64,000 nucleotides of DNA from Pipra filicauda (lineage: Eukaryota; Chordata; Aves; Passeriformes; Pipridae): contig NW_024104294.1 in NCBI RefSeq assembly GCF_003945595.2, positions 1,059,001 to 1,123,000 of the forward strand, given 5' to 3'. How positions within the stretch are numbered: the first letter of the stretch is position 1; every line of letters starts with the position of its first letter. Shown piece after piece: positions 39,301-51,225 of the stretch. A program made the translations under genes and the position numbers. A model generated the notes under the pieces. It did not search any database. It had not been told where the DNA came from and saw nothing but the letters and a program-made list of their open reading frames with translations.

Positions 39301-41522
39301 ACGAGCAGCACATAAATTTTCCCTACTCAGAGAAGAATTAATAATTTAGGGACACTATACCCTTTCCTCAAACTTCAGTGGGAGTTACTGCTTAACGGAT
39401 GAGTTCAAAGAGACTTACCCGCTCCCTGACTCCAACCAAAACTACCCTCCAGTAGGAATTGGCTAATGCAGCATTTGTGGAGACTTGGAAACAGCCACAC
39501 CTTTCTTACTCAACAGTGCATGTACAGATCAGTGCTGTTGATGTCTACAGCAACAAGGAACTGTGTAAGTAAATGACAGTAAATCCAACAAAAGACATAC
39601 TCAAACACCTCCTTCCCTACATAAGCCACAGATTTAGGCAAACCCCAGTAGTAATTTGGGAAGTACTGGACAGAGAGAAAAATGGAAGGGCAGTAACACT
39701 GTCACATCGGTGGTATGAAAAAAAAGACTTAATTTAATATCTTAGAAGCAGCAATCACAGGCAAAAAGCCCATTACACAAATCAGCTCAAACTACAGCTT
39801 CTTGGTACCCAAACTAAGGGAGTCTGCAGGACCAGCCCCCGTGGCCACTCAGCTCCCTCCACTGTTGGCCAAAGACCTGCACCACATCCCCGCCACCCGT
39901 TCAGTGGGGAGCTGCAGGATGCTCCCACACTACAGCAGGCAGGAGCACTCTCCTGGACACCACTGGAAATGAAAATCCTGACAAACCTGGCCTGTGATGA
40001 AAATATCCCCAAGACTTCATTGCCTCCCATTTCCTACAGATCAGTGATAGATAAAGCCAAAGACATTTGAAGGAGGAAAGGCAAAGCCCTGCCTGTAATG
40101 GCAGTCTCCATTTTTCTTTTCCCTTGATATACTGGTACACACAGCTACATATCTTCAGTTTCCAGGCTCAGGTCAGTGCTGGTGGCAGCTCTCTGCTCAC
40201 CACAGTGATGCAAGGACACCTCAGGAGCACTCTCAGAGTCAGCTCAGTCTTGCAGCTCCCACTGGCTCTGCTTCAAGCCTGAACATAGTCAGGCTTCAGC
40301 TTGAGACACCCAGATGTGTTCCAGCTACAGCATGTTCCCTGGCACCCCTAGACTGATCCCTGACAGTTCCTTTCTTCCACATACAGTCAATTTACACCAA
40401 ACCAGCACTGATGTTTATTTAGCTCTGCATAATCCTTTCTGAGAGGTTCTGGAAAAGCAGGGCTTTGTCTGGGATTCTGCACTGTGTCAGGCCTAAGCAC
40501 AGGAGGCAGAGACAGGATGAGGTGTACAGAGCAGTGTCCAGCATCTCCAGCCCTGTGACACAATTTCACAACATAATTACTGTTCACTTTCACCATATGA
40601 TTCCTTACACATTATTGTTCTGGCCTAGGTCACAGTCAGTATGTACCAGCACTCGCATGACTAACAGAAACTGCATGAAAACTTCACAGCAGCTGATTGA
40701 GAACTACCAGAAAACAATGTATATTTAGGTAGTCAGTCTGTGCTTGCTCCTATTCATTTTGCAAACATGTGCTGACAATTTTAAATTTCCTGGATGTAAA
40801 CTTACATGTTTTGGGAGAATACAGTTGCAGCAGAGCTATAGGACTCTTTTACATCTCACAGTTAGCATGTACCACTGATATTCCTCTTCCAAGCTGCCTG
40901 AATGGTAGTACCTAGAAAAATACCAGAGCTCAAGACTCTCTTAAGACTTCCTTATTAGCCACACTGACTTGCCTCAAATCCAGAACTTTGTACAATGATC
41001 TCAAAACTTCACAAAAAAAAAATAGAATTAATTCATCTGCTCTCTTGAATTTCTGCCAAGCTGCCCAAACACTTCACCATTTTGTATGTGATGGGGAGCC
41101 TTGTTCTAGCTCTTGGCCTGAAATACACAGAAGGAAAACTCAGTTGGAACTCCACTTTCACTTGACTTTAGAGAACTTGCTTAAGTTTGTTTTGGGACAT
41201 GTCACTATGGTCTTTTTCCTTTAAGTTACTACGGCTGCCCAAGAGAGACATGGCGTGACAGGACATCTGCAGAATGTGCAGATCTTCTCCCCAAGTACGA
41301 GACCAAGAAAAACAGCCTGGCCATGAAGTCAGCTAAGTAGCACAAAGTAGCACATGACAATTTGGGTGGTTTTTGCTGCTGTTAAACCATTCAGATTTTC
41401 CTGTGGACTCTTCTAGTCTTTTTTTGTGTGTGTGGTCCTACATATTTCTAAAAGTGCTTTGTGAGAAGGCCTCTACATCCACATGCAAAGCTGTTTCAGC
41501 TCCCTTCTGCTCTGTTTCCACT

Positions 41523-41544
41523 GCTGCATTTTGGAAAATGCAGC
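41523..41544. repeat. Inverted repeat, 10-bp arms, 2-base spacer
   Basis: The arms 41523-41532 and 41535-41544 are exact reverse complements ('gctgcatttt' and 'aaaatgcagc') around a GG spacer. One such structure is about what chance allows for 64 kb. No gene context is visible. Confidence 0.85.
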
Positions 41545-41636
41545 TGCCTGCAGTTATGGGATGGAAAGAAAACATGTAAGGGGTGCACAGAAGGAAGACA
41601 GATAATCACATTTCTGGGAGGAAAGAGTGGGAATGA

Positions 41637-41646
41637 CCCCCCCCCC
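41637..41646. repeat. Poly-C run (C10)
   Basis: Ten consecutive C on the plus strand. It is an isolated homopolymer, notable only because long C runs are rarer than A or T runs in this window. Confidence 0.9.
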
Positions 41647-42981
41647 AGCAAACATTAGCTACTGTCATTTTTTCAAGTGCTTGAGAAAACAAGGAAAGAA
41701 AAAAATTGCACAGGAAAAAGTCTGTATATCCAACCTTAATTATGGCAATGGATCACAAGTGGCTTCTGGCACTCAGTTGAAACATGTCCCCCTGTCAAAG
41801 ACCAGCGAGACGAAGCACCAGCTTCCAGCCATAAGACAGACTAGTGGTCATGGAGCAGAAAGCCTCAGGAAATCCAAAGTAGGAGAGAGTCCAACAACTT
41901 CACAACTCTGAGCACAAACAGGCTGGATATCCTGTTGAAAAGTCATTGCACACCATGGATTCATCACATTGCTCTTTAAAGGTATCTTTCTGCATCAAAA
42001 GGCACTTGTAGTTAGGCTGTGTCACTTCACATTGCATTAGCCTATATCATCTCATATCCTTTGGCAGTGAAATGATATATCATGACATAGACATAATCTG
42101 GGACATGTCACACCCTATATTTACAGTATTTAGTATATTTGATTTAAATATATGACCATCTTGTTCATCTTTTTTCACGCCTTCCTCTTACTGAAGCTGA
42201 TGGAAGAAGCATATGAACAACTGACAGGTTAATCGGGATCCAGAAGCAGAAGGAGAGGGTGAGTGACAGGCTAGTTCCAGTGGCTTATTACTAGCAGCAT
42301 CATTTCAGTTAACCTTGCATACTCCTAATTCCCATTTCTGCCTGTGGAGCATCCCCTGTTGTCATAATGTCAGTGAATGCCATTAAGCCCGGGTAGTAAT
42401 TTGCTTGAATAAACCAAAGGAATAATATTGAATTTTATTAAAGCTGTTCATTTGGTCTCTTGCTTTCTCAAGGAAATCCTGAGGAATGTGATTGTTTTCT
42501 TCTTGCCAGATAAGGTCTTTTCTTTTGTGGCCTAGATTAAAGTCTATATGGCAGCTTTTGTTGATTAGCCACAACCAATTATAATAACAATATATAATAT
42601 ATCATCTCTATCTATAAATCTGATGACATGGTATTTACTTTGGTGAAATCTTCCTCATCTGTGACAGGACAAAAGATTTAAAAGCAACCCGTCACTATCT
42701 ACTGTAACAGCACTCAATTTCTTCTCAGCACTTATCAGATCAATATCAGTAACTGGAAAGAAACTGGTCTGGAGAAAGACATGAGGATATAAATTTGTTG
42801 TGATGCTGACAAGCCTTCAAGTAGAAGCACGTTGCCAGGGTGGTGATGAGAAGAGACAGGGAATAGCTCTCACAATAAAGTACCATTTCCCAATCTCCTA
42901 AAATTCAAGTGCTTCACTTCCAGCACACCTGTTCTTCAGAACTAATCTGCTCTTGGATGAAGACTTGCACAGAATTAAAAG

Positions 42982-42993
42982 AAAAAAAAAAAA
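42982..42993. repeat. Poly-A run (A12)
   Basis: Twelve consecutive A on the plus strand. No retroposed body is recognised next to it. Confidence 0.9.
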
Positions 42994-43176
42994 TCTACAT
43001 CTCTTCAAGTAACAGTCACAATCAATCACGATGGACAACCAATAAACACAATATATGGTACCTTCAGTAGAAGACAGAGTAAAATTAATGAAGGTGCCCA
43101 GACCTGGCACCCATATACGATCATAAAAGCATAGACAACCTCTCTTGTTAAAAAACAAACTCTGTATAAAATTCTA

Positions 43177-43230
43177 TATTGCTGTGCACAGGAAGTGCCT
43201 GGGCAGTTTCTGTGTTACAGCACAGCAATA
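43177..43230. repeat. Imperfect hairpin, 11-bp outer stem
   Basis: The outer arms 43177-43187 ('tattgctgtgc') and 43220-43230 ('gcacagcaata') are exact reverse complements. Inside them, 43188-43194 and 43207-43213 can pair over seven positions if one G-U pair is allowed, leaving six unpaired bases on the right side. The whole structure spans 54 bases. It is smaller than a usual microRNA precursor, and I recognise no known microRNA in it. Confidence 0.7.
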
Positions 43231-45981
43231 ATTTAGCAGCACAAAGGAGCCCTGCCTTGCAGTTTATGGAGAATCTATAAGGCGGCACAATATCCAAATA
43301 ACATGTCGAGGGGGATTTAGGTGGGCACAGTGCAGTAACTGGAATTGGATTTGGGATGCTCTCGCAGTCTGGCTCACAATCAATTACAAGGCCCTTTGGA
43401 ACTACATATGATCAAAATCTTCATTCCCAGCTCCCCGACAGGCTGCTCTCAGGCACACACCTCAGGAGTGGCTGGGCATAACACACAGACACATCCCCCT
43501 CTCCCATGTTACCTGCTCACAGCACCCCAGGGGTCCAGGGCTGGAAAGCTGACTGTGGAGTGGGAAGCACCAGCCTTGTGATGGAGGGTGCTGTCAGTGG
43601 CTGCAGCTCAGGGCCACACTTCTCCCAGGGGAACGAGTGCAGGTAAGGTGATCACCTGGGTTCTCCAGTTTGGTTAACTGGGACGCCCATTTATGCTCTT
43701 TCTGTTAAAAACTCTGTGATAGAACAATTCTTCACTTCAGATGAAGCCTTTGACTCTGTTTCTCTAAATGACCTTTTCACATACAGTTGAACACCGTTTA
43801 TGTTATCCTCCCTCCTGTCCCCATCTAATAGGCAATGCTCAGAGGCTGAAGTGACCTCCATAAGATCTTCTGCCATCTAAGAATTAAAATACAGAAAATG
43901 AGTCAGATTAGAGCCCATGAAGTGTATCTGCATGTCAAATACGCTGTCTGTTGGCGTCAAAGGCTAATGTGTAACAATAACTTATGTCTGCAGCCCATTT
44001 CAAATTCATTTCAATCATATGCAGATAGTTAAATAAGGATGGTAACAAACAGACCACAACCAGTACAGTTGAAAGATGAGATGAAGGGGCTCACACAGCC
44101 AAAAGGGTTGAGTGACCTCATTTTTTTCTGGACCCGTAAAATGTGATAACTCACTCTTCTTGTACCTATTTCTGGCAGAGTTCTTGCACTAATATGCTTT
44201 AAAAACTTAATTATCTACTTTGCAATAGGTAGACATCACTCAAGCCCTTTCTTCTTCTCGTTCCCCCCGCAGCTGGGCCTATTTCTGAACATTTCCAACT
44301 GCTTTCTGGGACAGCTTTGTCTTTGGGGTGTAGGGCCCCCAAACAACATTCCTTCCCTGGACACAGCGAACGTGGGAGATGGAACTCCCACATGGCACAG
44401 GTACTGACAATAGTCAGCTCAGGTTTCTTGGGTGTTACTCAGAGCCTAATTCCCCAGTATGGTCAGCAGCCCACTGGCAGTGGCGGTGGGAAGGGGAGAG
44501 AGGGGACGATTCCCATCACTGAAGTGGGACCCCAGCCTTAGCAGTGGCACCATGGATGGTCTCAGGAGGCTCCTCGAGGAAAGTGTCTCAGCTAGAGACA
44601 TAGCACTCAGCCACTGAGGGGAAAACATTTGCTAAGTTGGCCTTGCATTTCTTTAATATTTTATATGATACACTTCAAGTCACTCATTTCCTGGTTGTTT
44701 TTTTCCCACAATTTATTAAAAGCTGGACCATTTCCTGACCCAAGAGGAGCTCACCAGGTTAAGTTTCATCCATGTCAAGATGTTACAGCATCTTGAATCA
44801 ACCGAAGAGTTTTGTGCCTACTGGTTAGTTCAGAGTTAATGAGAAACCTGCAAGGTCAACAAGTAACAGGAAGCAATTAATTAGAGTTTTTATAATGTAC
44901 TGTTTCACAGTGATTTCACTCCATAATAAATTTTACATCCTAAAGGAGGAACAAAATCTTGGAAAAATGTGTGGCTAATGTAAGAGACAAGCAAGCAGGG
45001 TGGACTTCTCAGCACTGTCCCAACAATATTGGCAGCTTTAACATTGTTTATGGAGTTCAGGTCATTATTAAGAAGTACTTATTCATTGAAGTGCTTTCTT
45101 AAATTGGTTTTTTGTCATAAAATATTCCATAAAAATTTTGATGCTTTCTCTTTAAAAATTCACTTCTGTTTGACAACACCCTCAGAATATCATTGTAGCT
45201 TCATGTTTCTATATTTTGAAAATTAAACATTTTTAACAAACAAGTATAGCACATGTATCTTCTGACACATACAGTGTCAGCCCCTCTTGCAGACAAGATG
45301 CCAGACTGGACAGATGTGACAGCTGGTCTACTGAGGTCGTTTCTGCAGTATCAGCAAACATGAAGGAATTCCTGCAAAGCCTTGTAGCCTGCAGTGGGCT
45401 CCACAATGACTCCAAATGGTCTTGCTTTCCTTTTAAAATCAAAATTATAGAGTCTAAATTAACTTCCCAAACTGAAAAACCCAGAGATCTGTTGTCTTAG
45501 CCTTACAATGGTTAACACCTACAACACTACAATTTTGGCTCCTACTTTCTCCATTTCCCTAACTCCCAGAGTTGCTCAGAAAACAAAAAAGGCCTTCCTT
45601 CTTAACCAGTGAACAATAGCAAAAGTATGAACATGACAAGAAAATGTGATAGATGACAGCTCTTGCAATAGTAGTTGAAAGCCAGGGCCCCCCAGCACAA
45701 TTCTACTGAGTGCACAGCATTTCTATAGTTACAGATTGGACCAATAGAAGTATTTATTTATGCAGTGCTGATTGTGCATTTTAACACATTGGTAACTGGC
45801 ATTTAACTTCTGGAATAACAGCTTAAATCCAGCCATTAAATTCATTTTAATTAAACGTTTGTGAATGCTTTTTGTTATTATGTATGACAGAGATACTGCT
45901 AATGACCCGCTCCATCTCATCTCCGCACAGCATTACTCCCTGTAGGAAGCCCCTTGCTGCTTTGCCTGCCCTGTTTTGGGG

Positions 45982-46015
45982 AGGCCCTGTGCATTAGTAC
46001 TTATGCACAGGGCCT
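45982..46015. repeat. Perfect G+C-rich inverted repeat, 13-bp arms
   Basis: The left arm 45982-45994 ('aggccctgtgcat') and right arm 46003-46015 ('atgcacagggcct') are exact reverse complements around an 8-base loop (45995-46002) that itself contains the palindrome AGTACT. The right arm is followed closely by a T5 run. A perfect 13-bp stem with so short a loop is unlikely by chance in 64 kb (roughly one in a hundred). No gene lies next to it, so function is unknown. Confidence 0.9.
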
Positions 46016-48524
46016 GATTTTTCTGCTGCCTCAGGAAGACATCTCATTCCTCAGACTGTCACTGCTCATCCCTCAACACTGTGGGGGATCGGCATCATGT
46101 ACTCCGGGGAGCTGATGCACAGGAGCGTGGGGCATCGCTTGCTGTGCTCTTAGCTGTAGTCCTCAGTGTTTCCCTTCTGCTACCCTTTCCCCTCAGGATG
46201 TTTCTAGCTTTCTGATAGGTTTGAACAGAGCTCCTGGGTGTTTACATAAAGGATACAACCGATTTCCAAAGGGTTTGGATTTTGCTTTCTAAAAGCACTA
46301 CTGGCAAGTGTAACTTTCAAGGCACAGCTGTTGTCTTCCCAGACAAGCCCGAACACACACAGGAATCCACAGGGGAAGCTGCAATCAGTCACCTTTTCAC
46401 CTCCCCACAAACTTTCCTCAGCATTAAGCAAGGAAGCCATCAAGCAATGTGGCTTTTAGAGGTTGTTGTCACAGTACCTGTCCAATGACAGAGACACAAC
46501 TGCCATCATCCCTGAGCATCACCATGTCTACCCCACTCCTGCAGACAGCCACGTGATACAGTGAGCTTCATGAAGTGATGCCTTTCCACTTGACAATTAG
46601 ATCCCCTCATTAGTCCTGCTGGGAGCTGCCCCAAAGCTCACAATCCTTTGGTAAAAACTTTCTTCCATGCTCCAGAATTTATTTTTGGTTAAGGTCCATT
46701 TGTCTCTGTCCCATAAGCATGAAAAAATTAGGTTTAAATGTTATGAAGGAGAACTTTCTAACATTTCCTTGCCTACCTAAGTCACCTCTGGTGCTACATA
46801 ATTGTGCTGCAGTCAGATATAGTAGTAGCTAATCTTTTTTCTAATACAATAAGATAGTTGTATCACAGAAGAAAGAAATCTAAAAAAAAAATATATATTT
46901 AATCTACAGTGTGCTTGGTGTTAGGTGAGTGGAAGGGCAAAATACCAGCAAGGATGTATGGGGAGAAAGAACACTATAGGTGGTGAGCAAATCCCAACTT
47001 CTTCACTAGAACTGGTTAAAGATGGTTTTGGAAGGGGTGTCACAGCATGACTTGGTTAAGCTTTCTGTAAACTTGACAAATAAAACTGTCAAAATAAATT
47101 GAGAAATACTGTTTTCACATGCTTAAAGCACTAATCTCTGGAACAGAGGGACTATTAGTGGGACAGTCATTTCTCTGCAGCTGCCAGAAAAGCCAGGAAG
47201 TGGGAGAAATTGTATTCTCTGCTGCTAATGGATGGATGAGACTTTGCTTGGTTAGTGGGTGAATGGAAGGAAGATCAACTCTTCACCTGCAGAAACAAGA
47301 AATTCCAGCAACAGCAAACATAAATTGCTGCAGAAAGCACAAGACACAGGCCTACAGCTCACAGGAGCTCAGAATTCCCACTACATTAAAACACACAGAC
47401 AAAATGTCATTGGAAAAAAGGTAATTCTCCTATTTAAATAAATGCTAAATTTTACAATAGAAAGAGATTTGAACTGAAGAAACTACAAACACATCACTGA
47501 TCAGCACACCCAGAAGGGTTTTCCAAAGTCATGCCTTGGTGCCAGTTTTCAAAATCCCAGTCTTACAGTCAGGAGTGGGAAAACCCTGGGAACACCAGCC
47601 AGACTCACTGAGGCCTGTGGTCACTGCTGTGTGTCTGTCTGCTTTGAGATGTCCTCTGACAGGCTGTCGATCCAGCAGCAGACTGCTGGGAAGGCAAGCG
47701 GATTGACAAGGGACTGTTCCCTTTGGAGAATTGTGAATAAAGCACCCACTGTGTTCCTATGGACTGCCTTTATTTCATCACATTCCTCTACTTCCTGCCC
47801 GAGGAGCAGTCCAGTGGAGGATTTACACTGTACTCTGAGTAGGATTGTTGTCAGGACACTGATCAACTGAATCAGAAGTTCCTAAATTGATGAGCGGTTC
47901 AGACACACTCAAGGAGAAAGAAAAGGATTTCAGACAAGCATTTCAAAACTAGTTCCTGAGATACTACTTCAAGTAGAGAGACACACCACTTCATTTTCCA
48001 GACCACTTATCCTACAGCTCCCACTGTGATGAGTAAGAATTTCTAGATGCTCAGTAGTTTTGAAGAGCAGGATGCCTCATTTGGGAACAGACGAGCAGTG
48101 CCAGCAGGGACGTGGTGGCTCAGCAGGAGCAATAGTGGGGAGGTGGCAAAACGCTCACCTGCAGCCATTCAAGGGGAGCCCCTGTCCAGCAAATGCTCCT
48201 GGATTTGGCATTTCCCATGGCTACATTCACAGCAGACTCCTCTAAATCCAGCTGTGATATCCTGTGGAAGACCAGGCTGCATGACTCACCCACTGGCCAA
48301 CTACATCGTTTGCTGCTGCTGCTGCCCATAGGCTTAAGGGGTCTAAGCCCTGTGTGGATTCAGCCCTAAGCATCAAAATTATAGTTACTGAGGTGTGAAG
48401 GCATCAGCCTGGACCTTCCCCTTTACAGATGAATATTTTACATGAGTCAACAGAAAATAACAATTTCAGCCACTGTGTGTTTCCTTGAAAAAGATGTTGA
48501 CATTGAAGTTACATAGTAGGAGAA

Positions 48525-48549
48525 CCCCCTCCCCCCCGCCAAAAAAAAA
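48525..48549. repeat. C-rich then A9 low-complexity block
   Basis: A C5-T-C7 stretch is followed by GCC and then nine A. It is simple low-complexity sequence with no element recognised around it. Confidence 0.85.
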
Positions 48550-48678
48550 GAGCCTCAAACACAGCTATTTTAGCTGATTCAGTTCCACATCTGATGTGAT
48601 GAAGAATTTGAGGTTCATTTTCTGGAAAAGCAGAAACGCCTTTAAAGCACGAGTGACTTACAAAAGAGAAATTTTTGG

Positions 48679-48708
48679 TTTCAGACTTTCACAGTAGGAA
48701 GTCTGAAA
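48679..48708. repeat. Inverted repeat, 10-bp arms, 10-base loop
   Basis: The arms 48679-48688 ('tttcagactt') and 48699-48708 ('aagtctgaaa') are exact reverse complements. A structure of this size is about what chance gives in 64 kb. No gene context is seen. Confidence 0.8.
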
Positions 48709-49515
48709 GGCTAACTTTAATTCATCTGCAATTTCTTGCAATAATCTGATTTAGATGCTGGACAAAGTTCTGGGTTATTACTTTTCAGAGAAATTACAAT
48801 GTAATTGTTATTGCTTTCTTCTATAATTATTCTGATGGAATCAACAAAGGATATTTTTAAAAAGATTTGCTTATCTGAGAGATAACACTTGAACATAATA
48901 TAAACAGGATTTAGCCTTCATTCAATGTTTAATATTTTCTGTAGATCTATTCACAATAACATTAGAATTTTGCTAGAAGGAAACCCGTTCCTGCATTGAT
49001 TTTGCATCTGGATATATTCACATATCAGCAGTAAGATGTGGACGAGAAAACTCTTGCACCAATAACAAGCTTGTTATATTGTCATTTAGGAGGTCATATC
49101 TTAGGCAAAATATATTATCACTCTTTTTTGGAAAATGTCAACATACTCCCCTGTACTTCAATGAAGATTACAAGGCCCATCTGCAAAGATACTGCTGTCT
49201 GTCAAAGCATTTATTGAATAATTTTTCTGGCTTTAAATAGATTGTGGAAGCCACTGTTTTTGCACTGAGTATCAAATATTAACTTTGACAAATATACTTC
49301 GTAGTCATGATTGCACCTGGAAGCACCTGGACTACAACATTACAGTATGTACTTTGTAAGAAAATCACAATATTTTACCATTAACAGAAGTTCCCAGTCT
49401 TATTTCCATACTGGTAACCTTGGAAAACAATTAGGCATCATAAAGTTTAAATATTAAGGTCTCAAAAGCAAAGTTTCAGGTTTCAGCATTGCTCTCTGCC
49501 GGGTTTTTTCCTTCC

Positions 49516-49531
49516 TTTTTTTTTTTTGCAG
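49516..49531 (+). repeat. T12 run followed by GCAG (splice-acceptor-like)
   Basis: T12 at 49516-49527 is followed by GCAG, giving the look of a 3' splice site. Both strands carry short open frames across it, neither with a family resemblance, so no exon is called. Confidence 0.5.
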
Positions 49532-51225
49532 CAGGCAGCATTTTGATGACCAGATTTGCAGAGAAGTCACTGGCTGAGCATGCATGTACATACACTATTA
49601 CTGTGACATTAGTAAACCATCCAGTGAGTTTTCTTATGGGATTTGAAAACTCTCTTCCCCCATTTGGGTTCAACTTTATGGATAATCTCACTATTTAGGT
49701 TTTTCACCTCTGTAGATGGGGACTGTTCTCTGTAGAATGTCTTAGCAAGGGCTATGTCAGATCTACAATACACAGACTTAAATCATGGAAGTTCCCACGA
49801 GGCAGTGACCTCTGTTTATAGAGCTAAAGTGTATGAGCTATATATTTTATTATATGACTGTCTGAAAACCATATTGTATTAAGTACTCTGCATTGCTGTG
49901 AATCACCATGAGAATCGCTGAGAAAACGTAAAGCTTCTCTTCTTCAGGGTCAGGAGTACATTCCTCTGTGACCCTTTGCTTTAACAGGAAGCAAGGATGT
50001 AAAATACCAAAGACTCTTTTTCCACTGACTTGAGTGGAAATGGCCCAGAGTTTATTAAACAGCAAATAATTCCACTATCAATCTAGCATCTTAAAATGGG
50101 AAACCACCTACAGAGCACAGACAAGTAAGAGCCAACATTAAAATGTAGATACACACACACAGAGAATCTGCTATTCAAAGAGAGTGGCTCTAATAAAGGT
50201 CTTTTTCTGGAACATATTCCTTCTGTTGCCTGAATGACTGTGGTCTTTTTTACCTTAACTATTGTGCCCAGTGAATTAAGGCAATGTAAATTATTCAGGT
50301 GTATCTTGTGAATCTTTAATGAAGAACCTCTGTAGCAAAAGAAAAAAAACTGGACATGGAATTGTGTCCATCTGCAAAGGCCTTCCCTAATTCTACTAAA
50401 TACAGGACAGTTTATTAAAGAGAGAAATCATAAAATTAACATCTCATTTGATTCTGGTCTATACATTTCTGAAATGCTAAGAATAACTTGGGCTAAGCAT
50501 TACTTTTACTATCAGATTTGTATCATGCAAAATATGAAGCACATGCTACATTCACAGCATGCTTGAGGAAGCCTAGAAATTGTGTATGACACCAGTTAAT
50601 TTCTGAGAAGGAAGAACAAGATCCCCTCCCTTTCAAGGATCCCAGTTCTTTATTTCAATGAGACAGACATCTAATTTCATAAAAATATTATCCACTTTCA
50701 CATACTGTAAGCATCTAGAATAACTAGAGGAGCTATGTTCTTATGTATTTCATTTGAGTTAAAAGTGTTTTTCAGTGATATTGTGTTTTTAGAGCAAACC
50801 AGTGAATATAAATGCTTTGCAGATAAAAGATATTGAAAGTTTGAAAAAAATTAATGTTAAATAATTAAATTTTATGAAATGTTTAATATCATTTATTATT
50901 CAGCATTGCTGGTTCAATTATTTAAACTATGAAAAGTCCCCATTGGCTGGTCAGTCCCAGAACAGGATGTTTGGGAGCCCCATACAGGGCCAGTCACTCT
51001 TTTGCTCCCTGAATTTAAATTACACGGCAGATTTCCAGGTGCCCAGAGCACCTCCTCCCACACCAGGAAGGTGGAGGTCCCTGCATGCGAGGCAGCCTCT
51101 CTTCCTCTGCCTGTTCTCCATCTGGGCCAGTGTCCTCTAACACCTTCACACTCCTGGGTCACTGAAAGAGGTGATGGTGTTGCCTCATGCTGTATGACAC
51201 TGATATAATAAGGATGTGAAGTGTT

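Larger units (their letters stand above)
23915..41636. other. Unassigned non-coding sequence
   Basis: No gene is supported over this long stretch. Simple tracts are A12 (24339-24350) and A10 (30563-30572). The section at about 30100-31150 appears somewhat richer in G+C and holds the longest plus-strand frame outside a repeat (30671-31192, 173 codons), which has no family motif. A perfect splice-donor consensus (CAG|GTAAGT) occurs at 27106-27114 and another (CAG|GTGAGT) at 25626-25634, without convincing partner acceptors. A TAAT/ATTA cluster lies at 39089-39160. A pyrimidine-rich section is at about 33400-33800. A short hairpin with 9-bp arms lies at 27573-27599. Confidence 0.55.
41647..45981. 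other. Unassigned non-coding sequence
   Basis: No gene is supported. AT-rich low-complexity sequence lies at about 42576-42618, and A12 at 42982-42993. A two-part inverted repeat is at 43177-43230 (see its own entry). A G-rich plus-strand patch at about 44481-44506 has several runs of two to four G and could in principle form a weak two-layer quadruplex. No promoter or CpG island is visible. Confidence 0.55.
46016..51225. other. Unassigned AT-rich non-coding sequence
   Basis: No gene is supported. Simple tracts are A10 with TA steps (46882 onward), a C-rich then A-rich block (48525-48549), five TGC units (48311-48325), T12 followed by GCAG (49516-49531) and a short AC array (50151-50160). 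A 10-bp stem with a 10-base loop lies at 48679-48708. Sequence at about 48580-49330 and 50800-50930 is strongly AT-rich and non-repetitive. The CR1 insertion begins at the right end. Confidence 0.55.

Noticed and set aside
43234..43246. 'tagcagcacaaag', which shares its first bases with the miR-15/16 family
   Set aside because: Only the first ten or so bases match, and no precursor hairpin surrounds it in the needed arrangement.
44481..44506. G-rich patch as a possible G-quadruplex
   Set aside because: Only three runs of three or more G are present. A two-layer structure would be weak and such patches are common.
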